A DNA stretch of 64,000 bases, taken from the NCBI GenBank assembly GCA_003993805.1, contig RSEF01000019.1, forward strand, positions 7,181,129 through 7,245,128, in the 5' to 3' direction. Each line of letters starts with the position of its first letter. Position 1 is the stretch's first letter. The translations under genes were made by a program, and so were the position numbers. A model generated the notes under the pieces. The model saw nothing but the letters and a program-made list of their open reading frames with translations. It had not been told where the DNA came from and ran no database searches. Origin of the DNA: Himantopus leucocephalus (Eukaryota > Chordata > Aves > Charadriiformes > Recurvirostridae). This document shows, in pieces, positions 44,831 through 55,640 of this stretch.

Positions 44831-47640
44831 TTCTCTAGCGCCGGTGGCATTCCTGACTCCTTTTGAAATGGTCGCTGCCACTTTGCCTTATTGCGCATCC
44901 CTCTGGTATGGATGTCTTCACAGGGCACAGGAGATTTCGGACTGATTGCTGGGCAGCAGCTCTGACTCTGCTGAAGCAAAAGTATGTCATTTCTCATTGA
45001 GGGAGGTAAGCTGAGAGTTGTAGTGACGTGAAATGTTAATGGAAAACGTGCACAGGAATTGCACCTATGGAGGGCAATGTAAAAAATAGGCCCCTATTGG
45101 TTTTTTTCTTCTTGTTATCAGGCAGCGAGAAGTCAGAAGCTGTTACTCACTGAAATAAATTATCTAATAGCTTTGACCTTTTTTCCCTTCCAATTATTGT
45201 AATTTACAGACCTGAGAAAGGACTGAATTTAAGAGGAGTATCAGTGTTTTGGGTAAAATAACTTCTCTTGCTCTTTGCCTCAAAGATTTTTTTCTTATTT
45301 ATACTGCAGTTGCCATTGACTGTTCTGGAAACATAAAGGGACACTTGGGAGTTTGCAAGTGTCACCCCTGTCCTCTTTAAGGCCCCTTCTTGCAGTCAAG
45401 GTGATCTCAGTGTAAACGAGCCATCAGGCCGTGGCTCTTGGTGGCCCATATGGAGGGGTGGACTTGTGTCCCTCGGGGATGGTGACTGGCTGAGCTCCTG
45501 CTCCTTCCCAGACATAGTTTCTGTGGCTGCTCCAGATTGCAAGCAAATGTGTCAACCCCCTTTGAGTGATTTTCCTGCCTATTCTGCAGACTAACTCAGA
45601 AAAAGATTTAAGTTCAAATCTCCACTGGCTGACCGGCACGTCCTGGTGAAGTGGCCGCTGCTTCCCATCATCCGGTGGTACCTCAGCAGGTCCTGGGACA
45701 CACCAGGCAGAGAAACGTCTTCTGGCTCAGGGGTTTTGGGGCAGACTCCACCCTTCTGTCCCGCAACTCTAATGCCAGCACAATACGAAGGTGAATTAAA
45801 AGACAAATAACTGCGGCTGATAAACAAATGAGGGATCCAGAAAATCCCTGCTAGTTCAGTTTCCTAAGAGTAATTTCCTCTTTCTTGCTTTGTTCAGATT
45901 TCCTCTGTCACAGACAAGAGCAAATTCACCAGGGGAAAATTACTCTTGCTGTGTCTGCAAGAAGGCCAAAGTGATTACAAGAGATCAGTGTGGCCCAGTA
46001 AGGATTTTCTTTATTCATCGCTACTTCTGATCTATACATTTTTCTTCTAGCATGCTCTTTCTAAAATTTCAATTTGTGTTTTACTATATGTCAGTATCAA
46101 GTCATTTTTTCCTATGAAGTGAATTTTCTCATCCTCTCGGAAAAATGAAAAGTGAAATAGACTTTTAAATAGGAAAAAATTTACATTGTTGCCTTTCATC
46201 AGTTGCATCAATTATATAGCACAAGGGTTCTGAAGAATACATTTCTAATTTGTAGAAAACACTAGTATAATTAAATTCTTGTTAAATATGGCACATGGAA
46301 CACTTATTAATGTATTTCTCTTTTGAGATGAGATTGAACTCCTCCTGTAACAACAGTATCTATATTATAACAGCTGGCATGTGGGAGGCGCATTGCAGAG
46401 CGCCCTGAAAGAGATGTGACTCTTAGATCATGCCTCCTCCAAGACAGAGCAATGGCTCAAAGCCCTGTTCTGGGACCTGGAGGACTTCTCGTCTGGCTTC
46501 ACAAATCATCAGGTCCTAACAGCTAAACCTGGCTTTTATTTACATATGCTTCCTAGCAGTAATTTTAACTTCCAGGTCTTGTGAAAAGAAAGAAGAAATA
46601 ACCACACACTGCACAGGACTGGAAAGACAGTGGCAGATGTGTCTCCTTCTGGGCAGGATGGAGACCCGTTAAAGCCACCCTCGAGGAGCACCCGGGGAAA
46701 CCTTCTCCCTGCTTTCTTCTCACCTTAGGAAATGTGCAAATAAAACCCAGTCCATAAGGAAGCCAGCTTGGTGTTCCCAAAGCCCTTCCTGTAAATCATA
46801 TAATTCAAGACAATCTTGGTTATTTGCCCGATATCTCACCAGTCTTGTCTCCTACTAGGAGCCACTTGGAAAGAGATTTCCCCAGGGGCTATTAACTCTG
46901 ACTGTGATTCCCTATTATGTTTGCTAATTCTTCTCTTGCCTTAAATTGATCTGATGCAGATATTAGAGAGATAACGATTATAGGGTAAGCCTACTCGGCT
47001 GCATCTCCAGTGGCTGCAAGTATTCCATGGCCCTGACGAGGCACATGCTCTACCGGTAATGTATACATACTGTTGTACGTACACTGTTTTTTCCCGTTAA
47101 GGGTAATCTTACACGCTACCTATTCATTGTAAAGAATGACTACAGGAAGGATTGCCTCTGAATAATGCAAGAACTCTGGAGTCTTAGAAAATGGAAAACT
47201 GTTGATAAATCTGTTGTAGCTGAAACAAAATTGAAACAAACTTAAAAATATTACTCTGGTCTTTTACCCAAGGTGAGTAAATAATTTTTATTGGAGGCCA
47301 GCTCACACGGTAACTGTATTTCCACTGAATGCCTGAGTTAATTTATACAACAGCTACTGTTCATGACGAATGGGTCATGGCGCTGTGGCCTGACTTTGTG
47401 CTGGAGTGGCAGGAGAGCGTGCAGGCTCTGACCCTGCGCTGGGAGCGGGATGCTGGCTGCCAGTGGGCCAGAGCGGGTGGGCGGCTGGGGGGCTCAGCAG
47501 CACTGCCCGGCCACCACTGTGGCCAAATCGGTGCTGACAGGTAACCGAGGCTTCCGGTAGGATTCACCAGCTCCTGCCACATGCAGCCCACGGTTGCTAG
47601 TGCTCTTGTTGGATGCTACACATAATCCTCTTCAGCAAGA
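44831..47640. other. Noncoding stretch, nothing recognised
   Basis: Mostly AT-rich sequence with a GC-rich patch at about 47360-47540. Short frames only. No repeat terminus or RNA gene was found. Confidence 0.45.
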
Positions 47641-48240
47641 GCTTAAAACACAACTAAATCTTGTTGTTTAAGTTAGATGCGCACTGAAAGCCTGGTAACC
47701 AAAATGTTCCTGGGAAAACTTAAAATACAGTTCAGAGGAAGAGTTTCAGTGTTTTGCAAATGTGGGAAAAATTTTGCAAGTTATTAGATTCATCTGGAAA
47801 TGCAGAAATATACGGATGAAGCAACAAACCAAGAAATGAAGAAAATTATTCAGTTATCTGTCGTAGGTTTCTTTCTCCCTTTTCCATATACACACATGCA
47901 AAAAAGCACACATGCTTGTTGATTAAGATTGAAACACAAGGGCTGTTATTGCCAATTGGAAAATTATAATTTTAATCCAGTAACAATGAAAAAAGTGCCC
48001 AACATTTCTTATCAATCAGTGCAGGGTGTCTAATTAGTACATAAGTGGGTGGGGTGTTAGACATCAGTTAGGTGTTGACTGGAGAGGAAGGTGAGTGTGG
48101 CTGTTTTTTCTCCAGCAATATAGCATTATGTCACCAGTAATAATTACTAGTGTTCTGCATAAGCATTGCCACTCGAAAGAGATATTAATATTCATTGTGT
48201 GGTTTATTCCTACAGTTAAAATGAACCAGTGACGACAAGC
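47641..48240. promoter_or_regulatory. Candidate conserved noncoding element
   Basis: AT-rich, non-repetitive DNA with TTGATTAAG, GCCAATTGG, AATTATAATTTTAATCC, GTAACAATG and TCTAATTAGTAC words between about 47910 and 48040. These are homeodomain-, CCAAT- and SOX-like cores. There is no open frame. Function inferred only. Confidence 0.32.
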
Positions 48241-49228
48241 CTGGGCATGCTACATGGCTTGCATTTCATGGCAGAGTGGTGAGTGCTCCTGAGCTGCTCA
48301 GATACTTTAGGAGCACGCTGAGACTTGGGCAAACCTCCTGAGGATCCCTGACACTTGCGAGGTAAAAATAAAAATGACTTTCTGTGGGACCTTTGTATTG
48401 TCCTGGAGGTGTGTGACTGCTGAGAAGTTCAGACAGTCTTGGAGGTGCTTTGGGTCATGGTCATTACGTGCCTTGAAGATAGAGACCAATGTATTTTTTT
48501 TTAACGTATGCCAAGACATACCCGGAAGATACCAGCAGCCCTGGTATCCTCCTGTGGTTCAGTTGCTACGGTCCCCCTTTGACCTGCGGTCAAGGACGTT
48601 TCCAGACCACAAAGCTGTGAGTGGTGGCTTTGTCCCTTGTGCTGCAGGTGACATCTGCAGACATGAGCCATGGCTTCCCCCCTCGCACCTGAGGCTTTGA
48701 TGGCCCCATGCTGATCTCCAGCACTTGCATACACCCCTCCACAAGGTGCAAGGTCTGCCTTCCCTGCTTGACCCCCTCCAGCTGCAGTCGGTCCAGAGCA
48801 ATGGCTGTGCTGGGGGAGTCAGCTGGCGGCAGCCTTGTGCAGCTGGTAAGGTATTAGGGAATCCACATTTATACGCATGCTGCTTTTGGTTTAAGATGCG
48901 ATTTTTTTATTGGTTTACTATATAAAGATTGGTTCTTTAGATACTAATGCCTCAGCAAAATCTGTCTGCAGTGACTTGCAGCCCAAAGGGACTGTTCTCT
49001 GGGCAGGAACACTGTCTTGGAGGAACCAGGAGCTGATGGCTGAGTCTCCGGCAGCGAGTCAGCTGTGCAGGAGAGGCAGTCAAAAGCAAGTCTTGGTCTT
49101 AAGGGCAAATGTGGCATCTTTAGCCTTCACCATTCTAATTACATGCCCGTACCAGCTGTACGGGATTATATACCTGTATGTTAACAAAAAACTGAACGGT
49201 TAAATATGCGGCAGTAACGTGGAGCTGG
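48241..49228. other. Mixed noncoding stretch
   Basis: Antiparallel frames of 66-108 codons without recognised domains occupy 48300-49200. No transposon was identified. Confidence 0.42.
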
Positions 49229-49274
49229 CATAGCCCACAGGGGAGCAGGGATGTTACGGCTCCTGTGGGCTATG
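49229..49274. other. Stem-loop: 16-pair inverted repeat
   Basis: CATAGCCCACAGGGGAGC (49229-49246) is the near-perfect reverse complement of GCTCCTGTGGGCTATG (49259-49274). It gives 13 consecutive pairs, a two-G bulge and three more pairs around a 12-base loop. A 13-base perfect arm at this distance is unlikely by chance in 64 kb. A second small stem (CCTGCT, CCAC, AGCAGG) follows at 49280-49295. The stem is shorter than a typical miRNA precursor. It could be a small palindromic insertion or a structured RNA element. Confidence 0.7.
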
Positions 49275-49352
49275 GGAGACCTGCTCCACAGCAGGACCTG
49301 GCAGGACTACTTGCACCTCAACCTGTTTTTTTCTGACACTGCCAATGCAAGC

Positions 49353-49377
49353 TTTTTTTTTTTTTTTTTTTTTTTTN
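49353..49377. repeat. Poly-T run ending in an undetermined base
   Basis: Twenty-four T residues are followed by a single N at 49377. The N shows that the assembly could not resolve this homopolymer. No sequence before the run looks like the body of a reverse-strand retrotransposed transcript, so I do not call it a processed copy. Confidence 0.95.
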
Positions 49378-49990
49378 AGTAACTCCAGCAGGAGGAGGAG
49401 GAACAACAACAAAAGGGGCACTCCTTTTACTTATAACTTTAATAGAGTTTTATCAATGTATTTGAATCTGCTTTATTGATGACAAATGCACAGGCAAAAC
49501 AGCTAATACCAACATCTAAATTGTCATAATTGCACTGTGAAGTAAACATGCTCTTCTGATTCATAGAAGTGGTTTGTTTCTCTGGGAATTATTATTTTTA
49601 GGCTCTGCAGGCTTTGTCAGTCTGCAGTACTAGATATCACTGGGTTTCATTTGGAAGGTTTCTGAGCGCAGTTTAAGAAAAAAAGGCTTGTTTTCATTTT
49701 AAAAGATGGATCTTATTTCTGGGAAGACCTCGTGGCTGGAAGAATGGCCCACAAAGCAAAATGCAAAGCCTCTGAATTTAAGTAATTGCACAACAATTTT
49801 CTGTATCTTTCAATTTATAGAGCTTATTTAATGCTAGCTTTCTGCATCGTAGCCAGCACACCATGAGATAAAAATCTCTCTTCAGTGGCACCAAAGAACA
49901 AATCTGCCTTCATTTGGGTTTGGCATTCAATACCATAATCTTGATGTTATTTCAGTGTGTGTATGTATCTATATACACACATATACACAT
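49378..49990. other. AT-rich noncoding stretch
   Basis: A short GGA/ACA-rich patch lies at 49388-49412 and a TG/TA-rich low-complexity patch at about 49956-49992. Otherwise it is AT-rich, non-repetitive DNA with no frame of note. Confidence 0.42.
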
Positions 49991-49991
49991 A

Positions 49992-50208
49992 TCATAGAAT
50001 CACAGAATAGCTCGAGTAGGAAGGGACCCCTAAAGATCATAAAGTCCCCTCAACTATGGTGTCACCAACTGCAAGCGCCGTACAATCTGTCCCTCCCTTG
50101 TGTCCAGTGCCCCCCACCTGCCCTGCCTGTCCCTCCTGAAGAGCCTGTAAACTGTCCGTCACAGCACGTCCAGTCACGGGACTCATCCCACTGTCACAGT
50201 GGGAATTT
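49992..50208 (-). mobile_element. CR1 LINE 3' tail, minus strand
   Basis: Read on the minus strand, this ends in the CR1 terminus with two octamers (ATTCTGTG, ATTCTATG). It is preceded by a 'tttaggggtcccttcc' word, 'gacagattgt' and a 'ggcactggacacaagggaggg' region. This is the 3' UTR type of a CR1 subfamily whose tail carries the 'gggacagattgt' and 'tgacacc' words. Only the 3' UTR is left. A CCCACTG/CAGTGGG inverted pair lies at 50187-50203. It abuts the LTR at 50216. Confidence 0.85.
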
Positions 50209-50215
50209 TGAAAGA

Positions 50216-50680
50216 TGTAACCTCAGGCATTTGTAAGAGAAACCATAAAGGAATAGATACTTCTTACAAGAACAAAGGAACCAGCTGAAACCAGTTAGCA
50301 CTAGAAGATAAGGAACTTGAAACTACCCCAAACAAATGATGAGCCAAGACAAGACCATATAGAAGAACCCAGAGTTCACCAAAGTTCACCCTTGTGCCAC
50401 CACCAAGGACCACCAGAGACCCCCTTGCAAGCCCCTAAGAGAACATAAGCGCATGTGTAATGAATATGTAAATATGATAATAATTTCCAGGAAATAGAAT
50501 GAATATGTATAGCTATTGTGGGAAATTAAATGTTTATGTATGAAACAGAACAATATCAGCCACACTGGCTGTGACGCAGGTTGGACATGTTAGGTAGAGA
50601 GATCCCCCACGTTCCCGGCACTGAATAAAGTCATGCCTGCTCTTTAATACATATCAAGTGTTAAGGAGTTTTATTCCCCA
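50216..50680 (+). mobile_element. Endogenous retrovirus LTR (probable 5' LTR)
   Basis: The segment starts with TGTAA and ends with CCCA, the TG...CA boundaries expected of a retroviral LTR, and is about 465 bases long. Near the 3' side it has AATAAA at 50624-50629 followed by a tgcctgctctttaata region, as at an R/U5 junction. Immediately after the CA, 50684-50690 reads TGGTGAC, which matches the first seven bases of a tRNA-Trp-type primer-binding site; similarity then fades. This suggests a 5' LTR with internal sequence lost rather than a solo LTR. No flanking target duplication is visible (AAAGA before, TTTTG after). Coding regions (gag, pol, env) are absent. The exact start could be elsewhere in 50205-50220. 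Confidence 0.7.
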
Positions 50681-50767
50681 TTTTGGTGACACCACCAGGT
50701 TTGGTTATGCCAATGATATTGTAGCTCCAGGACTGGGCCAATGCTTCTTGTTCCTCTTGTTTATTCT
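50681..50767 (+). other. Remnant between LTR and CR1 (possible ERV leader)
   Basis: The first ten bases include the primer-binding-site-like TGGTGAC. The remaining stretch, up to the start of the minus-strand CR1 at 50768, is too short and diverged to assign. It may be retroviral leader sequence or host DNA. Confidence 0.4.
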
Positions 50768-50965
50768 TCATAGAATAGTTTGTGCTGGAAGGGACCTTCA
50801 AAGGCCATCAAGTCCAACCCCCTGCCATGAGCAGGGACATCTCCAACTAGACCAGGTTGCTCAGAGCCCGTCCAACCTGACCTGGAATGTTTCCAGGGAT
50901 GGGGCATCTCCCATCTCTGTGGGCAACCTGGGCCAGGGTCTCACCATGCTGTGTGTGCTAATATA
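50768..50965 (-). mobile_element. CR1 LINE 3' fragment, minus strand
   Basis: On the plus strand it reads TCATAGAATAGTTTGTGCTG, then gggaccttcaaaggccatc, aagtccaaccccctgccatg, agcagggacatctccaac, ccaggttgctcagagcc, and a closing gatggggcatctcccat segment. These are the reverse complement of the CR1 ORF2 end and 3' UTR. A single terminal octamer remains. It is in the same orientation as the CR1 tail at 49992-50208 but of a different subfamily type, so the two are separate insertions rather than one split copy. Confidence 0.9.
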
Positions 50966-51399
50966 AAGATATTTCAAATGTATTCCAGTGTCCTCAGCAC
51001 ACGATGGAGCAGCCTGAAGGACCTCGCTAGCACACTGTCCCTCAAACACCGGCACGCTGGCCCCAGGCTTGTCTCTAGTGAGCCTGGTTTTATCCCTTTC
51101 CTCCTTCAAATCTGGTTTAAAGTTCTTTTGATGAGCCCTGCTACCTCCTGCACAAAGAGCCTTTCCCCCTTTGAGAGAGGTGCCCCCCGTCTGGCACCAG
51201 CGTGCCCGGCGCTGTGTGCACTGACTTGTGACCAAAACGCCCCACAGTTCTGCCGCCGGAGGCTCGGGGCCTGGTGTTGCCCCCCGGGGCCTTCCCGGTG
51301 CCTCCCTGCAGCCAGAAGGCTCCAGGAGGACATGACCTGTGCCCACCACGCCGTAACCAGCGGTCTCCTTGAGCACCCTTGGACCTCAGTGCAACTCCA
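50966..51399. other. Transition into CpG-rich block, no feature recognised
   Basis: Composition rises towards the CpG-rich block. Antiparallel frames of 129-230 codons overlap from here into it; the peptides are Pro/Ala/Arg-rich and unrecognised. Confidence 0.42.
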
Positions 51400-52100
51400 T
51401 CGCTGCCCACCCGAAAAGGCGGCACAGGACAGGGGCCCGCCGTGCCCGGCCCCGCCGCGCTGCCCCGGGGCTCCCCCACACCGGGGCTCCCCCACACCGG
51501 GGCTCGGCCGCGGTGCCTCCCGGCCTGCTCCTCGGCCTCCAGCTGACGGCGGGTCCCTCCGCGCCCCGAGGTCACGGGTTCGCGTCCTGCCTGCAGCGCT
51601 CTGCGTCGGACCCGCCCGGCGCCGGCGCCGCTTGCCTCGGTGACTGGCGGCCGGTGCTGGTTACGCCGCCTTCACATCTCCCGCTGCGGCCCGGGCCCGC
51701 CCGGGCCTCCTCAGCCACTGGCATCAGCTGACAACTAATTTCAGATTTAGCAGACGGAAGTAAGTACAAAGGCGGCCATTTGGTTCTCTTAAGCATGGCT
51801 CTCCTGCACTCCAGTCTGTTCAGGTGGTGCCCGATCGGGCCGGGTGCTGTCTGAAGCGGCACACGCTGGCCGCCCCGGGGGTCTGTGTGGGCGTTGGCCG
51901 TGGCGGTGCCCAAAGCAGAGTGCGGGAGCAGCCGCAGGGCCCGGGGGGCTGTGGCCACGGGGTGGCGTGGTGTGCTGCGGTGACGGTGATGTGTGCTGTG
52001 GCGGTGGCGGTGGCGATGGCGTGGCGTGCTCGGGCTGGCAGCAGGAGCGGCAGGAGCAGGCCCTGCCCGAGCGCGCCGAGGACGGCCATCTGCGCGGCCT
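51400..52100. promoter_or_regulatory. CpG island, likely promoter
   Basis: This is the densest CpG stretch in the window, about 700 bases. An ETS-type word ACGGAAGTA lies at 51754-51762, and the GT of a good splice donor (GGAA/GTAAGT) lies at 51760-51761. A YY1-like word (GCGGCCATTTGG, AAATGGCCGC on the minus strand) lies at about 51772-51783. ETS and YY1 sites are common at CpG-island promoters of broadly expressed genes and lncRNAs, often with bidirectional start sites. A 16-base unit (CCGGGGCTCCCCCACA) is duplicated in tandem at 51465-51496, and GGTGGC-type imperfect repeats lie at about 51955-52025. Direction of transcription is not certain; a plus-strand first exon ending at 51759 is one option. 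No coding exon follows within view. Confidence 0.5.
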
Positions 52101-54560
52101 GGGGCAGCCCTGCCTGGCCAAAATGGGTTTGTGGCTTAGTGACGGTGTTCTTGGCCTCTCTGGCACCATCTGTTCAAGGAGGTTCCCAGAAAACAATGTG
52201 CTTCTGCCAAATCCGTGGCTGATGTAGGTTAACTGGGAATTTGGCCTTGAACGCTGCATTCGGCTGAGTCCAGTGGAGCTCGTGGCATGCCTCAGGATGG
52301 CGATTCTCCTGACGCCATTGAGTTTGCGTGCGCTGGGGTCGCCCTGGCCAGCCTGAGCTGTCTGCGGGGTGGGGACACCCACGGCTCTACGGGGCTTCCC
52401 CTGCCTCCGTCACGCAGATCCTCCGGGCTCACACTCAGCCCAAAGCATTGCAGTATTTGTGTGTTTCCTTTGGTGGGGTTTGGTGAGGTTTTTGTTGCTT
52501 GTGAAAGCCCAACTTGTCTCTGCCAAGCTGATGACGCTGAGCTGCTTCACTGGTTCAGGTGCCAACACCTTCTCAATCCCATCCTGTGACTGGCCAAAGT
52601 ACCAGTACGTGGGTGACCTCGTCTGTGCTGAATATTAAAATGAGCTGGTTACAAATTCTTCCTTAGTCTGGGAGTTGTTTTGGCAGTCATTATGCTATTA
52701 ATCCCAACAGAGATAGAAGTCTGTGGATATTAATAGACCTTAGTTTTATCATTTGAGGCTTTTCCGTGTAAAACTGCGTCTCTGTATTTGCCAGCCTTTT
52801 GGCAACGCTGCTCAAAAGTGAGGCTGACGGGACAGCGTCTACTGATCAGCTGGTGCCAAAGAAGCTGGTGTCTGTAGCACAGAGCTGCGTTCTGTGGTGC
52901 GGATATGCCCTCTGTCTCGGGGAGAACTGGCATTTATGAGAGCAAATGCTAAGCACTTGTGAGGACCTTATTGTATGACAACATATTCATAAAAGGACAA
53001 AGTGGATTGTTTTCAGTAGTGTTCTACCACTGCTGGCAGTTTCTGACTTGGTGACTTCTCACTGCAGGCCAGAAGGGGCGAGTGGTTCGGGGATTTTTAT
53101 ACCAACAAACTCATAAACTGAGTGGGAACAGCAAATTTTTCTAAAGCTCAGGGAAAACAGTGTCTTTGAACCTTGCCCGTTGCCAATACGTAATCCTTGC
53201 AAAATGAAAATGACCATCTCTCTCTCTCTCATCAGTGACCGGCATTTGGGTCTAACTGCTCTGGCGGGTTGGGATGGGATACCGGACAAAGTACATGAAC
53301 ACATGTCATTTCCATGAATATTTGGTTTATGTTCCTCCATAACGTTATTACATATGACACCTGGCATATATAATAATTTAACACAGCCTTTATTTTCTCA
53401 TTTCTGTTTCACATAGAGCCAACATGGAGGTCCTGCACCTCCTTCTGTTTGATCCTCCTAGAAGAGGTAGTGACTATGACTGCGATACTGTGTTTCTCTT
53501 GCTAATCTCATTATCATTAAAATCTTCTGAAATCTATGCTACTTAAGTGCAGTGCTTTCCCCTCTATTTGCCCTTTTGTGTATGCAAAACCAAGTCACTT
53601 CATGACTCCCTTGTCTGTTTTATTGCACAGATAGCAATATAAAAATATCACTGAGGTATCTCTTCAGACTTACAACTTGCACTTGGAAATCTTTTTTTAA
53701 TGTTTTCTTTCATGGACTGTTTATCAGTCGTAATGGGTTTTTTAAACAACCTTTTTATTACCCTGAAACGGCTGAAGGAGATGATCCTCAGCAGTTGATA
53801 AACCAAAAAAAAATCTGTCTGAAGTCGACAGAATGATGCTAACTTTTACCAGCTCAAGAAATGGTCCTTGACTGCACTAGAACAGTAGGATGAGCGACTC
53901 CTGAGCCATATAACTTTATGGCAAAACTCAGGTGAATTCAGTAGGGGTGAGAGCAGAGAATGAGATGCTTTTTATCTGGTCTTGAAAGCAACAAAAACTC
54001 TCCAAACTTACTGGCATGCCTTTTCTTTAAAATCTGGTTTATTTGAGCAGCATTTGGCAATAATTTAAATACCCATTTTTTTAGTCTTGTCCCAGATTGA
54101 AAGGTTGCTCTGCTGTCCCTTTTTGGGTTTGGATTTAATAGCCTGGATGACAGGAGGGGTTTCTGGGAAAAGGGGTCTTTGAGGGCTCTGTGGCACAGAC
54201 TTACTCATCCTCCCAAGAGAAATGGAGTAAGTTTTATCTTTTAACATGCCTGATCTTTGCCATAACAAATGTAGTTTTGTCTTTAATAGCACCTTTAGTG
54301 GTGAGTAGGAATGTGTGTGGATAACGGCCCTCCCTGCACGATGAGGAGGACTACTACTTTCTAAGGAGATGTTCTCAGCAGCATCATCATGGCTTCCTCC
54401 CCCCTTCCCTTTCACTTCCTTTTGCTATAAAGCCCATAAAGTAAAACTACAAGAAAAGGACGGAACCCCAAATCAAACAGCCCCATTCCGAAGGTTAAGA
54501 AAGTTACTGTGTAATTTGCTTCCCTAGTAGGTGATACTGTACTGTGGTTTGTGAGATTCA
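52101..54560. other. Noncoding stretch, GC-moderate then AT-rich
   Basis: 52101-52640 is GC-moderate. A (TC)n-type patch lies at about 53217-53230. 52640-54560 is largely AT-rich, with frames of at most about 116 codons and no recognised domain. No repeat terminus was seen. Confidence 0.42.
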
Positions 54561-55640
54561 CGCCTAGAGACAGATGTTAAAAGAAATAATCTTTTTGGCC
54601 TGCAGAGACTTTTGATGAAGCCCTAATGCTCTCTGGTCCTTCAGGGATGCCCTGTGTGTCACAGAGACGCCAGCTCTCCTTGCAGAGACAGCAAAGTGCT
54701 GCCAAAGCAATGAGTGGGGTTGCATGGGATGGGATTCCCCTCCACCACTCTCCTCTGTTCCTGCCCGATGGGGGCTGGGAGTGAAATGCTTGTGAGCACT
54801 TCTGCCCCAAAGGTTGCTGGTCTTTGACAGTGATGGTGGCCTTCCTGCTTGTCACCGGCAATTTGGAGCGAGTTTCCCAAAGGAGAGCTGCAGGCAGAGC
54901 TGCAGCAGGTGAGGGTGGGCAGCCCGAGAGCTGCCGCAGTGGCCCCGTGCCCTGGACCCCGCGTTGGGAGCAGCAGTCAGTCCTCCGCTCTGTGCAGGGA
55001 CTGGAGCCCCTGGGGGCTGGTGTCCTTGAAGGCAACAGGGGACAGTGGCCCCTCTGTGTTACCCTTCTTCATCTGTCCTGTGTGGTGCCCTCCATGGTGC
55101 TCGCCTGGTGGGAACCGAGCTCCCGGGGGCACTGCTGGGAAGAGGGCAGAAATGGGCAAGAAGGGAGCAGTGACCGCCCCCACAGTCCCAGGGACTGCAT
55201 GGGCAGCATCTAGCGTCCACAGAGCAGTCACGGCTGTTTGTAAAACCTGATTTTGCAGGTGAAAAGACTGCCCTTACTTCATTGTTTGTGAAGTTAAGGG
55301 GCCATCTTTCTAAACCTCTGCCAGCTTGGCACATCCCAGCTGTGCCGTGCTGTGCTGTCTGGCGCATTTTTCCTGCTTTGCAGAATCCCAGAACCGCTGG
55401 TTGCTCCCGGTCTTGTCCTGCAGCATCTTGCTGCCGGGCAGATGTTCACAAGCTAGGGTGGGGTGGATTGGAGCCAGCGACCCCAGTGATCCCAGCCTGT
55501 GTGGCATGCTTTAAAAGCATAGCATCCCGAGGAAGGTTTTGTCCCCATTGCCCGTCGACTGCAGCCCTGGTTCTGCAGTCTTTCAACTTCTGTATCAAAC
55601 TGTTCCTTTGCAGAAGCTGCTGATAGGGTTCATTGTGAAA
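54561..55640. other. GC-moderate stretch, no gene recognised
   Basis: Antiparallel frames of 60-152 codons overlap on both strands. The peptides are Ser/Pro/Gly/Ala-rich without known domains. No transposon was identified. Confidence 0.42.

Noticed and set aside
49353..49376. Poly-T as the tail of a reverse-strand processed pseudogene
   Set aside because: The adjacent sequence on the side where the transcript body would lie shows no recognisable coding sequence or target duplication.
51560..51600. tRNA T-arm-like word GGGTTCGCGTCC
   Set aside because: No matching acceptor stem, A-box or anticodon arm is found around it on either strand.
50951..51643. 230-codon forward frame
   Set aside because: It begins in CR1-flanking sequence and runs into CpG-island DNA open in several frames; no recognised protein features.
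51820..52089. Minus-strand frame starting with a signal-peptide-like sequence (MAVLGALGQGLLLPLLLP)
   Set aside because: It lies in the CpG island, where both strands are open. The remainder is Ala/Thr/Pro-rich low-complexity peptide derived from GGTGGC-type repeats, with no recognised domain.
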